Shown here piece by piece: positions 38,320-46,801 of a DNA stretch of 64,000 bases. The notes beneath the pieces were generated by a model. The model did not search any database and had not been told where the DNA came from. It saw only the letters and a program-made list of their open reading frames with translations. The stretch is from positions 124,001 through 188,000 of the forward strand of contig JACOST010000015.1 in NCBI GenBank assembly GCA_016178705.1, read 5' to 3'. Position 1 is the stretch's first letter; each line of letters starts with the position of its first letter. Source of the stretch: Deltaproteobacteria bacterium (GTDB lineage Bacteria > Desulfobacterota > Binatia > HRBIN30 > JACQVA1). The position numbers and the translations under genes were made by a program.

Positions 38320-39678
38320 GTGCCGTTCGATACCGAATCACTCAGCCGGAAGCGCGCCTTCATCCTTCTGCGCTACGCCTTCATCATCGCCTCGGGATAT
38401 CTCATTCTCTTCGAGGGGCACCCCGCCCAGCCCGATCCGGTCGTGCCCTACCTCATCATTGGCGCCCTGCTATCGAACGCGCTGCTGGGGTTCTTGCCGG
38501 AGCCGTATCTGTTTGGTTGGGCGGTGCAGATCCCGGTCTTGATCGCCGACACGTTGTGGATCGCGTACAGCCTCTCGCTGCCCGGGCAGATCGGGCAGCA
38601 GTTCTTCCTCTTGTACTTCTTCGTGCTCACGCTGGCCGCGGTCGGTGAAAGTCTCGCCACCGCGCTGATCGGCGCGGTTCTGATCGGCACGGCGGATTGT
38701 TACTTCTCCACCCAGGGCGGTTCGATGTGGTCGTCGCCATCGCTGATTCGCATTCCGTTCTTCTTTACGGTAGCGCTGTTCTACGGCCACATCGGCACGC
38801 GCGCGCGCCTGGACCGTGATCGCTTGACGCGAGATCGCGAAGTCGCCAAACAGCTCGAGCATCTGGTCGAGATCCGCACCCAGGAAGCCAACGCGAAGGC
38901 CGCCGCCATGGAAGCACTCTACAAGCAAGCCGAAGAGGCGAGCCGCCTGAAGTCGGAGTTCGTCGCCAACATGTCGCACGAGCTGCTGAGTCCGTTGCAC
39001 GTCATCCTCGGTTACGGCGATCTGCTCACGCAAGGCGCCTGGGGGAAACTCGATGAAGCTGCGCACGAGCTGCTCGATCGGATGCGCCACAATGGGCGCC
39101 GCCTCTTGGCGATGGTCACCAACGTGTTGGACCTCGCCCGCGTCGACGCCGGTGAGGCCCCATTGTTCCTCGCGCCGGTTGATCTCGCCGAGTTGGCAGA
39201 GGACGTGACCGACCCGGCCACCTTGCCGCGCCCGGAATACATCAGCGTGCAGACGCGCCTGCAGCCCGATCTGCCGACGCTGATCACCGACGGCCACAAA
39301 CTGCGCATGACCTTGGGACACTTGCTCAGCAACGCGGTCAAGTTCACGCACGAGGGCGAGGTCGTATTGGCGATCACCGCTGACGATGCCGGCAACCAGG
39401 TGACATTTGCGGTTAGTGACACCGGCATCGGCATCCGCGACGATGACCTCGACAAGATCTTCGTCGAGTTTCGCCAACTCGATGGCTCGCTCCAGCGACG
39501 CTACGAAGGCGTTGGGTTGGGTTTGGCGTTGGTGCAGCGGTACGCCAAGCTGCTCGGTGGGACGTTGAACGTATCGAGCACGCTGGCGATCGGGAGCAGC
39601 TTCGCCCTGACGCTGCCCGTGGTCGCCTCCCGCACTGCCGAAGCGGTTGCGGACTCCGCCGCGCGTCAAGTCGCATGA
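38320..39678 (+). CDS. Membrane sensor histidine kinase (paralogue A)
   Basis: This is a 452-residue kinase. Five or six N-terminal helices (about 12-160) form an integral-membrane sensor, then a coiled coil, a HisKA domain with His220 in ANMSHELLSPLH, and a HATPase_c domain with the N-box LLSNAVKFTHEG, G1 DTGIGI and G2 GVGLGLALVQR. GTG 38320 was chosen over 38251/38278 because GAGGGA lies upstream and the resulting N terminus aligns with paralogue B. The stop overlaps the next kinase by 4 bp (ATGA). No partner regulator is adjacent. Confidence 0.9.
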   Translation: MPFDTESLSRKRAFILLRYAFIIASGYLILFEGHPAQPDPVVPYLIIGALLSNALLGFLPEPYLFGWAVQIPVLIADTLWIAYSLSLPGQIGQQFFLLYFFVLTLAAVGESLATALIGAVLIGTADCYFSTQGGSMWSSPSLIRIPFFFTVALFYGHIGTRARLDRDRLTRDREVAKQLEHLVEIRTQEANAKAAAMEALYKQAEEASRLKSEFVANMSHELLSPLHVILGYGDLLTQGAWGKLDEAAHELLDRMRHNGRRLLAMVTNVLDLARVDAGEAPLFLAPVDLAELAEDVTDPATLPRPEYISVQTRLQPDLPTLITDGHKLRMTLGHLLSNAVKFTHEGEVVLAITADDAGNQVTFAVSDTGIGIRDDDLDKIFVEFRQLDGSLQRRYEGVGLGLALVQRYAKLLGGTLNVSSTLAIGSSFALTLPVVASRTAEAVADSAARQVA

Positions 39679-41111
39679 CCGCGCCGGCGGTCACACTGAC
39701 CGAGCGGCGCCACACATTCCTGATCGTCCGCTACGTTCTGATCATCGCCGTCGCTGGCCTCGTGGTGGTGCAGGAAGCCGGCCCGGTGCCGCTTAGCATC
39801 GTCACCGTCATCTGTGCCGCGCTGGTGTCCAACGTCGGCCTGAGTCGGGTGCCGACACACTATTTCTTTCTCTGGTGGATTCAAGGCCCGGTGCTGATCG
39901 GAGATACGTTGTGGGTTTCGGTGGTGCTGCTCGCCACGCAACTGGGACAGGAATTCTTCCTGTTCTTCTTCGTGTTGTTCCTCGCGGCCATCGGCGAGAA
40001 CCTCGGGCTACTCGCGGTCGGCGCGGTGGTGATCGGTTGCGCGAGCATCCTGCTGGCCGGCCCGCAAGCCCTCACTGCGGCTTCATTGATCCGCGTGCCG
40101 TTCTTCTTCGCCACCGCGATCTTCTACGGTTACATCGTCGACAACACCAAGCAGGAACGCCGGGTCGCCGCAGAGAGCGAAGCGTGGGCCACCCAACTTG
40201 CCGAACAGGTGCGCGCTCGGACCCACGAATTGGAGCAGCAGAGCGAGCAGCTCCGCGTGCTCTACACGCGGGTGATCGAAGCCAGCCGCCTCAAGTCTGA
40301 ATTTGTCGCCAACATGTCGCATGAGTTGCGCTCGCCCCTCAATGTGATCATCGGCTACGCCGATCTCCTCATCAGCGGTGACTTCGGCGCGCTACCCGAC
40401 GAGGCGATCAAAGTGTGCGGGCACATTCAGCACAGCGCCTCCAAACTGCACCGGCTGCTGCAAAACGTGCTCGACTTCGCCAAGCTCGAGGAGCACCAAG
40501 TCACCGTCCGGCCGAGCGAGGTGGTGGTAGCCACGCTGGTGCACCAAGTCATGAGCAGCGCCTGTCAGCCGCACCCGCCCGAGGTCGCATTGCGGGTTCA
40601 AATGCCAGCGGATCTAACAGCGATCATCACCGATGCGCAGAAGCTGAGCGAGATCCTGGAGCAGTTGCTGTCCAACGCAATCAAGTTCACTCCTGCGGGG
40701 GGCCGCATCACCGTAGCCGTCGAGAACCTGCCCGCGGCCAAGCGCATTCGCTTCACCGTGCAGGACACGGGTGTCGGCATCAGTCCCGAGCACCTCGAAC
40801 TGATCTTCGAAGACTTCCGCCAGATCGACGGAACCTCAACCCGAGCACACGGTGGCGTCGGGTTGGGTCTGGCGCTGGTGCGGCGCTATCTGGGATTGCT
40901 CGAAGGCGAGATCACGGTAAGTTCCGAACTCGACCGCGGTTCGACATTCAGCTTCACCTTGCCGCACAAGCTCGCTCCGAGCACCCTGGGGCCGAGCGCC
41001 GTTGGGTCGGCTGAAGCGACGGCTGGCCCGACCGCACCACCGGCACAAACCGCCCAGGCCGAGACGCTCGCGCCGGCCAGCGCGCCACTCGCTGCCCCGA
41101 CCTATCGATAG
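39675..41111 (+). CDS. Membrane sensor histidine kinase (paralogue B)
   Basis: This is a 478-residue kinase with the same membrane sensor as paralogue A (compare FLIVRYVLIIA, SLIRVPFFFATAIFYG with its counterparts). HisKA has His216 in ANMSHELRSPLN, and the catalytic domain has LLSNAIKFTPAGG, DTGVGIS and GVGLGLALVRR. A Pro/Ala-rich tail of about 40 residues is unique to this copy. Start and upstream stop overlap as ATGA, so the two are translationally coupled and may act as a heterodimer. Confidence 0.92.
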   Translation: MTAPAVTLTERRHTFLIVRYVLIIAVAGLVVVQEAGPVPLSIVTVICAALVSNVGLSRVPTHYFFLWWIQGPVLIGDTLWVSVVLLATQLGQEFFLFFFVLFLAAIGENLGLLAVGAVVIGCASILLAGPQALTAASLIRVPFFFATAIFYGYIVDNTKQERRVAAESEAWATQLAEQVRARTHELEQQSEQLRVLYTRVIEASRLKSEFVANMSHELRSPLNVIIGYADLLISGDFGALPDEAIKVCGHIQHSASKLHRLLQNVLDFAKLEEHQVTVRPSEVVVATLVHQVMSSACQPHPPEVALRVQMPADLTAIITDAQKLSEILEQLLSNAIKFTPAGGRITVAVENLPAAKRIRFTVQDTGVGISPEHLELIFEDFRQIDGTSTRAHGGVGLGLALVRRYLGLLEGEITVSSELDRGSTFSFTLPHKLAPSTLGPSAVGSAEATAGPTAPPAQTAQAETLAPASAPLAAPTYR

Positions 41112-41142
41112 CCGAACTCGCCCGACCGCGCGTCGCCGCAAG

Positions 41143-42774
41143 TCACCGCCCGATCAGATCGCGCAGCTTGCGCTCGAGAACGCCGCCCGCGTCGGGCGGA
41201 GCAGACTCTGGCTTGCCGTGGTGTTTGCCACCGAACAACTTGTCGACCAGTTTGTCGGCCGCGCCGCGCTGGAGTGCCCGCTCGATCAGCTGATCGATAT
41301 ACGCTGGATCGGGTTTCGGCTTCGCCTGACCGAGTTGGCCGCGCAAGACGAACGGAATCGCCAGCTGGCCCTGGTCATCGACCACGTATCGAACCTCCTT
41401 CACGTCGGCCACCACATCGTCGCTGAAGCGTTTCGACATCAGCACCATGCCATGCAGATTCACTTCGCGCGTCAGCGCGACAGTGCCGGCGGCGTGCGCG
41501 CCGAAATCTTCACCGGCCAGCGTAAGGTCATCGGTTTCCGCACGGCCATCGGCCAGGCGCAGCGTCGCCGCCAGGCGCTCGAACCGCGTATCGGTTGCGT
41601 TCAGCAGCCGGCCGTACTTGGGTTTGAGGTGATGCGAGAGCGCCTGGGCCAAGCCCGGGAGGTGCGAAAGCTTCGTCAGCAGCTCGTCGACGAGATTGAA
41701 ATCGTGAATCGTACCGTGGGTTGCCTCGACCGCCACACGGCCCGCAAGCGACTCGAGCAATCTGGATCCCACGCGACCGCTGAGGTCGATGCGCAGCGAA
41801 CCTGTGCCTTCGATCGGATGCACGGACGCCGCGCCGCGTAGAACCTGCAGTTGGGCGAGGCTGACGCCGGCAATCTCACCCGCGAGGTGCAGCGGCCCGT
41901 CGCTGGACAGTGCGACCGCGCCCGAGAACGCAAAGCTGCCGCCCGCAGCGTTGCCACGAACGCGTTCGAGCTCTAGCGAGTGATCGGTAACGAGGGCTTG
42001 AATGTCGAGACCGTCGACGGTCACATGGAGATTCGCGAACGGGCCGACGCTGCCGTGCAGAATCAGTGGTATCCGCGTGCGATCTGTCGCCGGGCCGACG
42101 CTACCCGCGAGGTGCACGCTCGGCGGCTCATCACCGAGTGCGGCATCGATCTGAAGCGGTATTGGCCGTGCGCGCCCGAAGTCGCGCACCCCTAGATCGA
42201 CGTGCCGTATCGTCGTCGTCGACTCCACGGCCGGTCCGCGATCGACGGCGATCAGCGTGCCGTCACGAACCACCGCCGACTCGATCACCAGAGCGAACGG
42301 GGGCTCGGTGGTTGGCGAGCCCTCGCGATCCGCCACCAACCGCACGGTCGCCGGGGTTTCGGCGAGTGGAGCAAGTTGCGACTGACGGCCAAGGCTGTCG
42401 ATGTTGCGCCGTCCGTCGATCGATACGAAACGGATCGTCGGCAAAACGATCGCCACGTGTCCAACCTCGAGGCGGCGCTGCAGCAACGGCATCAACCTCA
42501 ACTCTGCCGTGACTTCCGCCGCACGCAGAAACGGCTCCCGGCCGAATTCCGGATCTTCACCGACCTCGACCTCCGTCAGCACGATGCTGAGCGCCGCTCG
42601 CACGCGTACCGTGATTCGCGCGACTCGCACCGGCCTCCCGAGGGCCGCTTGTACACGCGCGAGGATCGCCTCGCGGTTCGCCGCGACGAGACGGTCGAGC
42701 GCCACCGTCACGATGACCGCCGCCAGCGCCAACAACAGCACCAGCGCCACTAGACCGAGCGCGAGTTTGCGCAT
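41143..42774 (-). CDS. AsmA-family protein
   Basis: This is a 543-residue protein with one N-terminal helix (about 5-28) and a long beta-rich periplasmic part. The AsmA N-terminal signature AILARVQAALGRPVRVARI and the C-terminal repeat-rich region with GSLRIDLSGRV are present. The AsmA-like/VPS13-type bridge proteins (AsmA, TamB, YhdP) help move phospholipids between membranes. Its size is nearest to AsmA itself. It converges on kinase B with a 31-bp gap. Confidence 0.85.
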   Translation of the reverse strand: MRKLALGLVALVLLLALAAVIVTVALDRLVAANREAILARVQAALGRPVRVARITVRVRAALSIVLTEVEVGEDPEFGREPFLRAAEVTAELRLMPLLQRRLEVGHVAIVLPTIRFVSIDGRRNIDSLGRQSQLAPLAETPATVRLVADREGSPTTEPPFALVIESAVVRDGTLIAVDRGPAVESTTTIRHVDLGVRDFGRARPIPLQIDAALGDEPPSVHLAGSVGPATDRTRIPLILHGSVGPFANLHVTVDGLDIQALVTDHSLELERVRGNAAGGSFAFSGAVALSSDGPLHLAGEIAGVSLAQLQVLRGAASVHPIEGTGSLRIDLSGRVGSRLLESLAGRVAVEATHGTIHDFNLVDELLTKLSHLPGLAQALSHHLKPKYGRLLNATDTRFERLAATLRLADGRAETDDLTLAGEDFGAHAAGTVALTREVNLHGMVLMSKRFSDDVVADVKEVRYVVDDQGQLAIPFVLRGQLGQAKPKPDPAYIDQLIERALQRGAADKLVDKLFGGKHHGKPESAPPDAGGVLERKLRDLIGR

Positions 42775-42904
42775 GCTGTCCGACGCTAAGGGCGGGCGGC
42801 GGTGAAGTCAATTTGGCCGCGATCGCCGCCTTCTCGATCTGACTGCACTTTGACTGCCTCCCGCCCCGCCGCTACAACCGCTCGCGCCACGGAGGAAACG
42901 GAAC

Positions 42905-43708
42905 ATGGCCTACGAGCACATCACGTTGACCACGACCGACGACGGCATCGTTACGCTGACGTTCAACCGGCCAGAGACGCGCAACTCGATGACGCCGGCG
43001 ATGGGCGAGGAAGTCGTCGCCGCAGTCGAGCAAATTCGCGCCGACGCAGCGGCGCGGGTATTCGTACTCACAGGCGCCGGTAAGTCGTTCAGCTCCGGCG
43101 GCGATCTCGGCATGCTGGCGCGCGACAGCGGTGCAGTGAAGGACGAGGCGGGGCCAAGCATGGCTGGCTCGCCGCGCGACTTTTACACACGCTATCTCGC
43201 CATTCGCCGGCTCGCGATCCCGACCATCGCCGCCATCAACGGCCACGCGATTGGTGCCGGGCTGTGCATTGCGCTCGCGTGCGATCTGCGCGTCGCGGCC
43301 AGCGATGCAAAGATGGGTATGACCTTCACCAAGCTCGGCATTCATCCCGGTATGGGCGCCACGTACTTCTTACCGCGCCTGATAGGCACCGCTCGCGCCG
43401 CGGAGTTGTTCTTCACCGGCCGCATCATCGACGCGGCCGAGGCCGAGCGACTTGGTTTGCTGACGCGCGTGGTGCCGCGTGAGCAGTTCGACGACGCGGT
43501 ACTCGCGCTGGCCCGCGAGATCGCCAGTTGCGGCCCAATCGCGGTGCGGATGACCAAGCGGGCGATCTATCGCGGCACCGAGCACACCCTCGATGACATG
43601 CTCGACTTCGAGTCGCTGCAGCAGGGCATTACCTTCACCACTGCCGACGCCCGCGAGGGCGTCCTCGCAATCATGGAGAAGCGCACACCGAAGTTTGCTG
43701 GGAAGTGA
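42905..43708 (+). CDS. Enoyl-CoA hydratase/isomerase family protein
   Basis: This is a 267-residue crotonase. The oxyanion-hole blocks are GAGKSFSSGGDLGML and AINGHAIGAGLCIALACDLRVA. Of the two glutamates of classical hydratases, the one equivalent to rat Glu164 is kept (RAAELFFTG), while the Glu144 position appears to be Phe (MTFTKLGIHPGMG). The second catalytic residue is therefore missing and the reaction may be isomerisation or another CoA conversion. GGAGG lies upstream of the ATG. It probably works in fatty-acid or aromatic-acid breakdown. Confidence 0.9.
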   Translation: MAYEHITLTTTDDGIVTLTFNRPETRNSMTPAMGEEVVAAVEQIRADAAARVFVLTGAGKSFSSGGDLGMLARDSGAVKDEAGPSMAGSPRDFYTRYLAIRRLAIPTIAAINGHAIGAGLCIALACDLRVAASDAKMGMTFTKLGIHPGMGATYFLPRLIGTARAAELFFTGRIIDAAEAERLGLLTRVVPREQFDDAVLALAREIASCGPIAVRMTKRAIYRGTEHTLDDMLDFESLQQGITFTTADAREGVLAIMEKRTPKFAGK

Positions 43709-43796
43709 AGCGCCTGCATCTCGAAGCGCGGACCTAGCGTGTCGGTCAGCAGCGGGGTCCACTGCCGCAGCACGACCGGACCTGAGCAATCGAAAG

Positions 43797-43850
43797 TCTA
43801 GTTTCAAGGGCTGACCCCAACTGCCAGCAGGGCTGACCCCAACTGCCAGC
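43797..43850 (+). repeat. Left end of inverted-repeat unit
   Basis: The 23-mer at 43797-43819 (TCTAGTTTCAAGG... ending TGACCCCA) is the exact inverse of 44528-44550. Within this end a 22-bp unit (43807-43828) is duplicated in tandem at 43829-43850. Confidence 0.9.
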
Positions 43851-43865
43851 TTTGAGTGCTTCACC

Positions 43866-44465
43866 CTACAGCCCCCGCTCTAGACGATCGTCAACGAAAC
43901 GAAACAAATTCTCACCAGCCTTGCCGACAGACAGGCGTTCCTTCAATAGCTCGTTGTAAAACTTTGGCGTCGGCCCGCGGTGTCCGGTGAGTATGCGATC
44001 GAGCTGATCCACTCGCTCCTTTGGATCTCCACGGAATGGAGCCAGCTGTAGTGTCTCCCCGTCCCACTGCGAACTGCGAATCATCCACTGCTCACCTTCC
44101 TGCAAGTTGTCGAGGACGAGTGGGACATATCCACTCCTAAAGACGATCAATTTCGGATCGAGGTAGTCCAACATGCTGAACGGTGGCCGGAGCCGCGGCC
44201 CCCAGGATGGGATGATGTAGGCTCCATTTGGGTCAGTGACGGTCTCAACAATCGTCAAGCGTTTGTCGTGGCCGCCGAAGCCTCCGACGCTTGTGAGAAG
44301 AACCCATTCAGCAACAACGACTACGCCTTCGATTGACTGCTGTGTTTCCGCATCGACAACCCTGCCACGAATCGATCTGGCGAAGTAAACGGGCGGGGCG
44401 CAGCCACTGAAGCCAAGCAAGATCACGGGCGCGGCTAGCCATCCGAGCAACAAGCGCTTCGACAT
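43866..44465 (-). CDS. Small lipoprotein with carboxypeptidase-regulatory-like fold
   Basis: This is a 199-residue predicted lipoprotein: MSKRLLLGWLAAPVILLGFSGC with the lipobox at Cys22. The region about 30-125 looks like a carboxypeptidase-regulatory (transthyretin-like) beta-sandwich: GRVVDAETQQSIEGVVVVAEW and TDPNGAYIIPSWG. The rest is unrecognised. Its AT content looks higher and its codon usage less biased than its neighbours, and it sits inside an inverted-repeat unit, both consistent with transfer. Confidence 0.75.
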   Translation of the reverse strand: MSKRLLLGWLAAPVILLGFSGCAPPVYFARSIRGRVVDAETQQSIEGVVVVAEWVLLTSVGGFGGHDKRLTIVETVTDPNGAYIIPSWGPRLRPPFSMLDYLDPKLIVFRSGYVPLVLDNLQEGEQWMIRSSQWDGETLQLAPFRGDPKERVDQLDRILTGHRGPTPKFYNELLKERLSVGKAGENLFRFVDDRLERGL

Positions 44466-44510
44466 GACTCGTTCTCACCCACATCGCGTGCGAATCGTCG
44501 TCGAAAGTGG

Positions 44511-44550
44511 CACTGGGGTCATGGCACTGGGGTCAGCCCTTGAAACTAGA
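44511..44550 (-). repeat. Right end of inverted-repeat unit
   Basis: 44528-44550 is the exact inverse of 43797-43819. GGCACTGGGGTC occurs twice here (44509-44520 and 44523-44534), mirroring the doubled motif of the left end. Confidence 0.85.
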
Positions 44551-44662
44551 AGTAGGCCGCTCCAACCTCTCCCAACGCTGCCCCCTGCTCTCCTCAGTGC
44601 CGCCACGCGCGCTATCGCCTTGCTGACCGCGTGCGGCGCTCATCCCGGGTCACGTCGGGACA

Positions 44663-45220
44663 CTACTTGATGATCTTCTGCACGGCTTTGAAATCGGGCG
44701 CCGCCGCGGTGCGGACCCACTCGAGGCAAATCATTTCGACGCTGGTCGGCACGGCGCCCGACCCGATCATCTTCTCCCAACCGACTCGGTAGTCGAGTTC
44801 GAAGCGCGACGAAATGGCGTCGTGCGGCAGATGGACTTGATACCCTTGATCGAGCAGGTCGTGGACGGTCTGATTCACGCACGCGTGCGCCTCGAGGCCA
44901 CACACCACGATCTGCCGACGATGGAGCCCGTCGAGCGCGGCGGCAAAACTCGTCTCGCCGCAACAGCTCAGCGAGAGTTTCTCGATTACCCGCTGGCCCG
45001 GCGGAAACAGCTCGACCAATTCCTTCATCGTGTGACCGAGCCCCTTAGGATACTGCTCCGTCACAAGCAAGGGAATCTCCAGTTGCGCGGTGACGCGCAG
45101 CAAGCGATTGAGCGCACGCATCACACCGTCGTGGTTGACCGTGGCCCCGCGGTAGGCTTCCTGGACATCGATCATGACCACGGCGCTGTGCGCGCGGTCG
45201 AGCACGCGAGGATGAGCCAT
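44663..45220 (-). CDS. Isochorismatase-like cysteine hydrolase
   Basis: This is a 185-residue alpha/beta hydrolase of the isochorismatase family. The catalytic triad reads Asp18 (VVMIDVQEAY), Lys81 (VIEKLSLSC) and Cys114 (VCGLEAHACV). The family cleaves C-N or vinyl-ether bonds; the short form resembles the human ISOC1/YcaC group of unknown substrate. ATG 45220 is used; a TTG one codon earlier is possible. The start codon lies in an 11-bp triplicated motif. Confidence 0.9.
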   Translation of the reverse strand: MAHPRVLDRAHSAVVMIDVQEAYRGATVNHDGVMRALNRLLRVTAQLEIPLLVTEQYPKGLGHTMKELVELFPPGQRVIEKLSLSCCGETSFAAALDGLHRRQIVVCGLEAHACVNQTVHDLLDQGYQVHLPHDAISSRFELDYRVGWEKMIGSGAVPTSVEMICLEWVRTAAAPDFKAVQKIIK

Positions 45221-45244
45221 CAATGAGCCATCACGGAGCCATCA
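45214..45244. repeat. 11-bp triplication at the hydrolase start codon
   Basis: GAGCCATCA begins at 45214, 45225 and 45236, each containing an ATG on the minus strand in a different frame. Only the ATG at 45220 opens the hydrolase frame. No normal ribosome-binding site is seen here. Confidence 0.75.
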
Positions 45245-45264
45245 CTTCATGCGGTCGTCGTTGA

Positions 45265-45876
45265 CTAGCGAGTCACTACGCGGCCACCGCGTGCGAACCC
45301 ACGAGGTAATCCGCGCGGCAAGAGCGGATGGAGCGCCACGCCTTGCCCGATCGGCAGGCGCTCATGGAGAAACGGGCCATCGCGATCAAGTTGAAACTGG
45401 TCTTGCAGCAACATGCGCAGGGTTTGGTGGCGCGAGCGGCCGCGGTCAAACCCCGTCGTGACGAACGGCGCGTAGTCCGGATACACGCTGGCGCCGTCGT
45501 AACTGTTGGCGATGGCGAGCGGGCCACTGATCTGCACATCACTGCCGCTGCCACTCTCACCACGCGCCAGCGCCAGGCCTTGCACCAACCCGTTTGCGTA
45601 GGCCACGGACGCATCGGACGGAGTCTGCGAGTGGTCGTAGATCACCTGCGCCCGACGCCGCGGCTCCGCCGCGGACGCCGGCGCTTCCGGCGGGCCGGCG
45701 TTGTCGAGGGGTTTCGGGTGCTCGACTACGACAACATGAGTCTCGGTCGCGGCGGGAATGTCGTCGCGGTTGTTGGTGAAATGTCGACCGCCATCGGCGT
45801 CCCGCCACTCGACGATATCGGCGCGAGCAGCGGCGGCCATGATCGTGAGGAGGAGCAACACAACTGTCGATTTCAT
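45265..45876 (-). CDS. Exported DUF4124 protein
   Basis: This is a 203-residue protein. The signal peptide MKSTVVLLLLTIMAAAARA is followed directly by a DUF4124-type segment DIVEWRDADGGRHFTNNRDDIP. The remaining 150 residues, including a Pro/Glu-rich stretch and QGLALARGESGSGSDVQISGP, are unrecognised. ATG 45876 gives the clean signal peptide. DUF4124 proteins are periplasmic and of unknown function. Confidence 0.75.
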   Translation of the reverse strand: MKSTVVLLLLTIMAAAARADIVEWRDADGGRHFTNNRDDIPAATETHVVVVEHPKPLDNAGPPEAPASAAEPRRRAQVIYDHSQTPSDASVAYANGLVQGLALARGESGSGSDVQISGPLAIANSYDGASVYPDYAPFVTTGFDRGRSRHQTLRMLLQDQFQLDRDGPFLHERLPIGQGVALHPLLPRGLPRGFARGGRVVTR

Positions 45877-45935
45877 GGCCACGGATTGTATGCGAATGGG
45901 AAACCGGAGTCGATCGTCAGCGCGGACCGGACAAG

Positions 45936-46094
45936 AGCGGATTCACCACAGAGCGCGCCGAGAGCGCCGAGTCTGAGCGTGAGAGAACACGAAGGCTTCA
46001 ACTGAGTCCATCGCCAAAGAGGCGATTGAAGTGCCGCGAAGGCTCTCGTGGCGACTCTGTCTCTGCGATCTCCGTGGCCTCGGCGGTGAGTGTT
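45936..46094. repeat. Intergenic imperfect inverted repeat (CACCACAGAG type)
   Basis: TTCACCACAGAGCGCGCC... on the left is matched in inverse by CTCTGCGATCTCCGTGGCCTCGGCGG near 46056-46089. The copies are degenerate versions of a CACCRCAGAGRC-type unit. No coding potential was seen in this 230-bp spacer. Confidence 0.55.
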
Positions 46095-46108
46095 CTGGCA
46101 CATTCGGG

Positions 46109-46801
46109 CTAACGCTGGCTCGGCGTTTTGATGATCCGCCAGATCGCCGCCGCATCGGTGAAGTCGCGCACGACGACCTCGGCGCCGGCCGCCGCCAGCC
46201 GCTGCCGGCCGCGCTCACTCTCGTTGATCCCAACGAAGCGCAGCCCCAACTCGCGCGCGGCTTCGACATCCCACACGCCGTCGCCGAAGCTAACGATGTG
46301 CGCCGGCGCGAAGCGGCGCCCGTAGTGGCGCTCGGCCACTGCGATGGCGCGCTGCACGATGTCGGCGCGGCGCGTCTCGCTGGTGGAAAAGCCGCCGCAC
46401 GGGAAAAGGTGCTCCAATTCCGCATAGCGCAGCTTGACTCGCGCCGACGGCTCAACGCAGCCGGTCGCGATCGCCACCGGCGCTGTCTGCGCGCAGGCCG
46501 CGACGAACTCCGCGGCACCCGCCAACCGGCGCACCGGGGCCACGCCGGTCACGATCGTGCGTTCGAGGTGGGTGACGAAGCGCGTGACTACGTGCGCAAT
46601 CTCCTCCGCCGTGGCGGTACGGCCGAGCGCGCGCGCAATCACCGCCCCAATGTAGCTGGTATCGCTCGCCGTCACGTTCGGCGGCCAACTCGCGTCGATA
46701 GCGGCGCCGTACAACTCGCGGAACGCTTGGACGTAGGCGATCTCCTCGGCGACGTGAATCAGCGTGCCGTCGATGTCGAAGAGGAGCAAGGTGTCGTTCA
46801 T
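46109..46801 (-). CDS. HAD-superfamily phosphatase
   Basis: This is a 230-residue HAD hydrolase with the full DxD nucleophile motif LLLFDIDGTLIHV, motif II VAIATGCVEP, and motif IV IVSFGDGVWDVEAA, typical of phosphatases such as phosphoglycolate or pyrophosphate hydrolases. The ATG overlaps the stop of lgt copy B by 4 bp (ATGA), so it is translationally coupled. The substrate is unknown. A longer frame to 47017 would overlap lgt and was rejected. Confidence 0.88.
   Translation of the reverse strand: MNDTLLLFDIDGTLIHVAEEIAYVQAFRELYGAAIDASWPPNVTASDTSYIGAVIARALGRTATAEEIAHVVTRFVTHLERTIVTGVAPVRRLAGAAEFVAACAQTAPVAIATGCVEPSARVKLRYAELEHLFPCGGFSTSETRRADIVQRAIAVAERHYGRRFAPAHIVSFGDGVWDVEAARELGLRFVGINESERGRQRLAAAGAEVVVRDFTDAAAIWRIIKTPSQR

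Larger units (their letters stand above)
43797..44550. mobile_element. 754-bp inverted-repeat-bounded unit carrying a lipoprotein gene
   Basis: Perfect 23-bp terminal inverted repeats enclose a single gene on the minus strand. Both ends carry doubled copies of a TGACCCCA-containing motif. No transposase is present, so it could be a non-autonomous (MITE-like) cargo unit or two REP-type repeats that happen to flank the gene. No target duplication is evident. Confidence 0.45.

Noticed and set aside
44464-44670. 68-residue plus-strand frame beside the inverted-repeat unit
   Set aside because: It runs through the repeat end, has no ribosome-binding site and no recognisable features.
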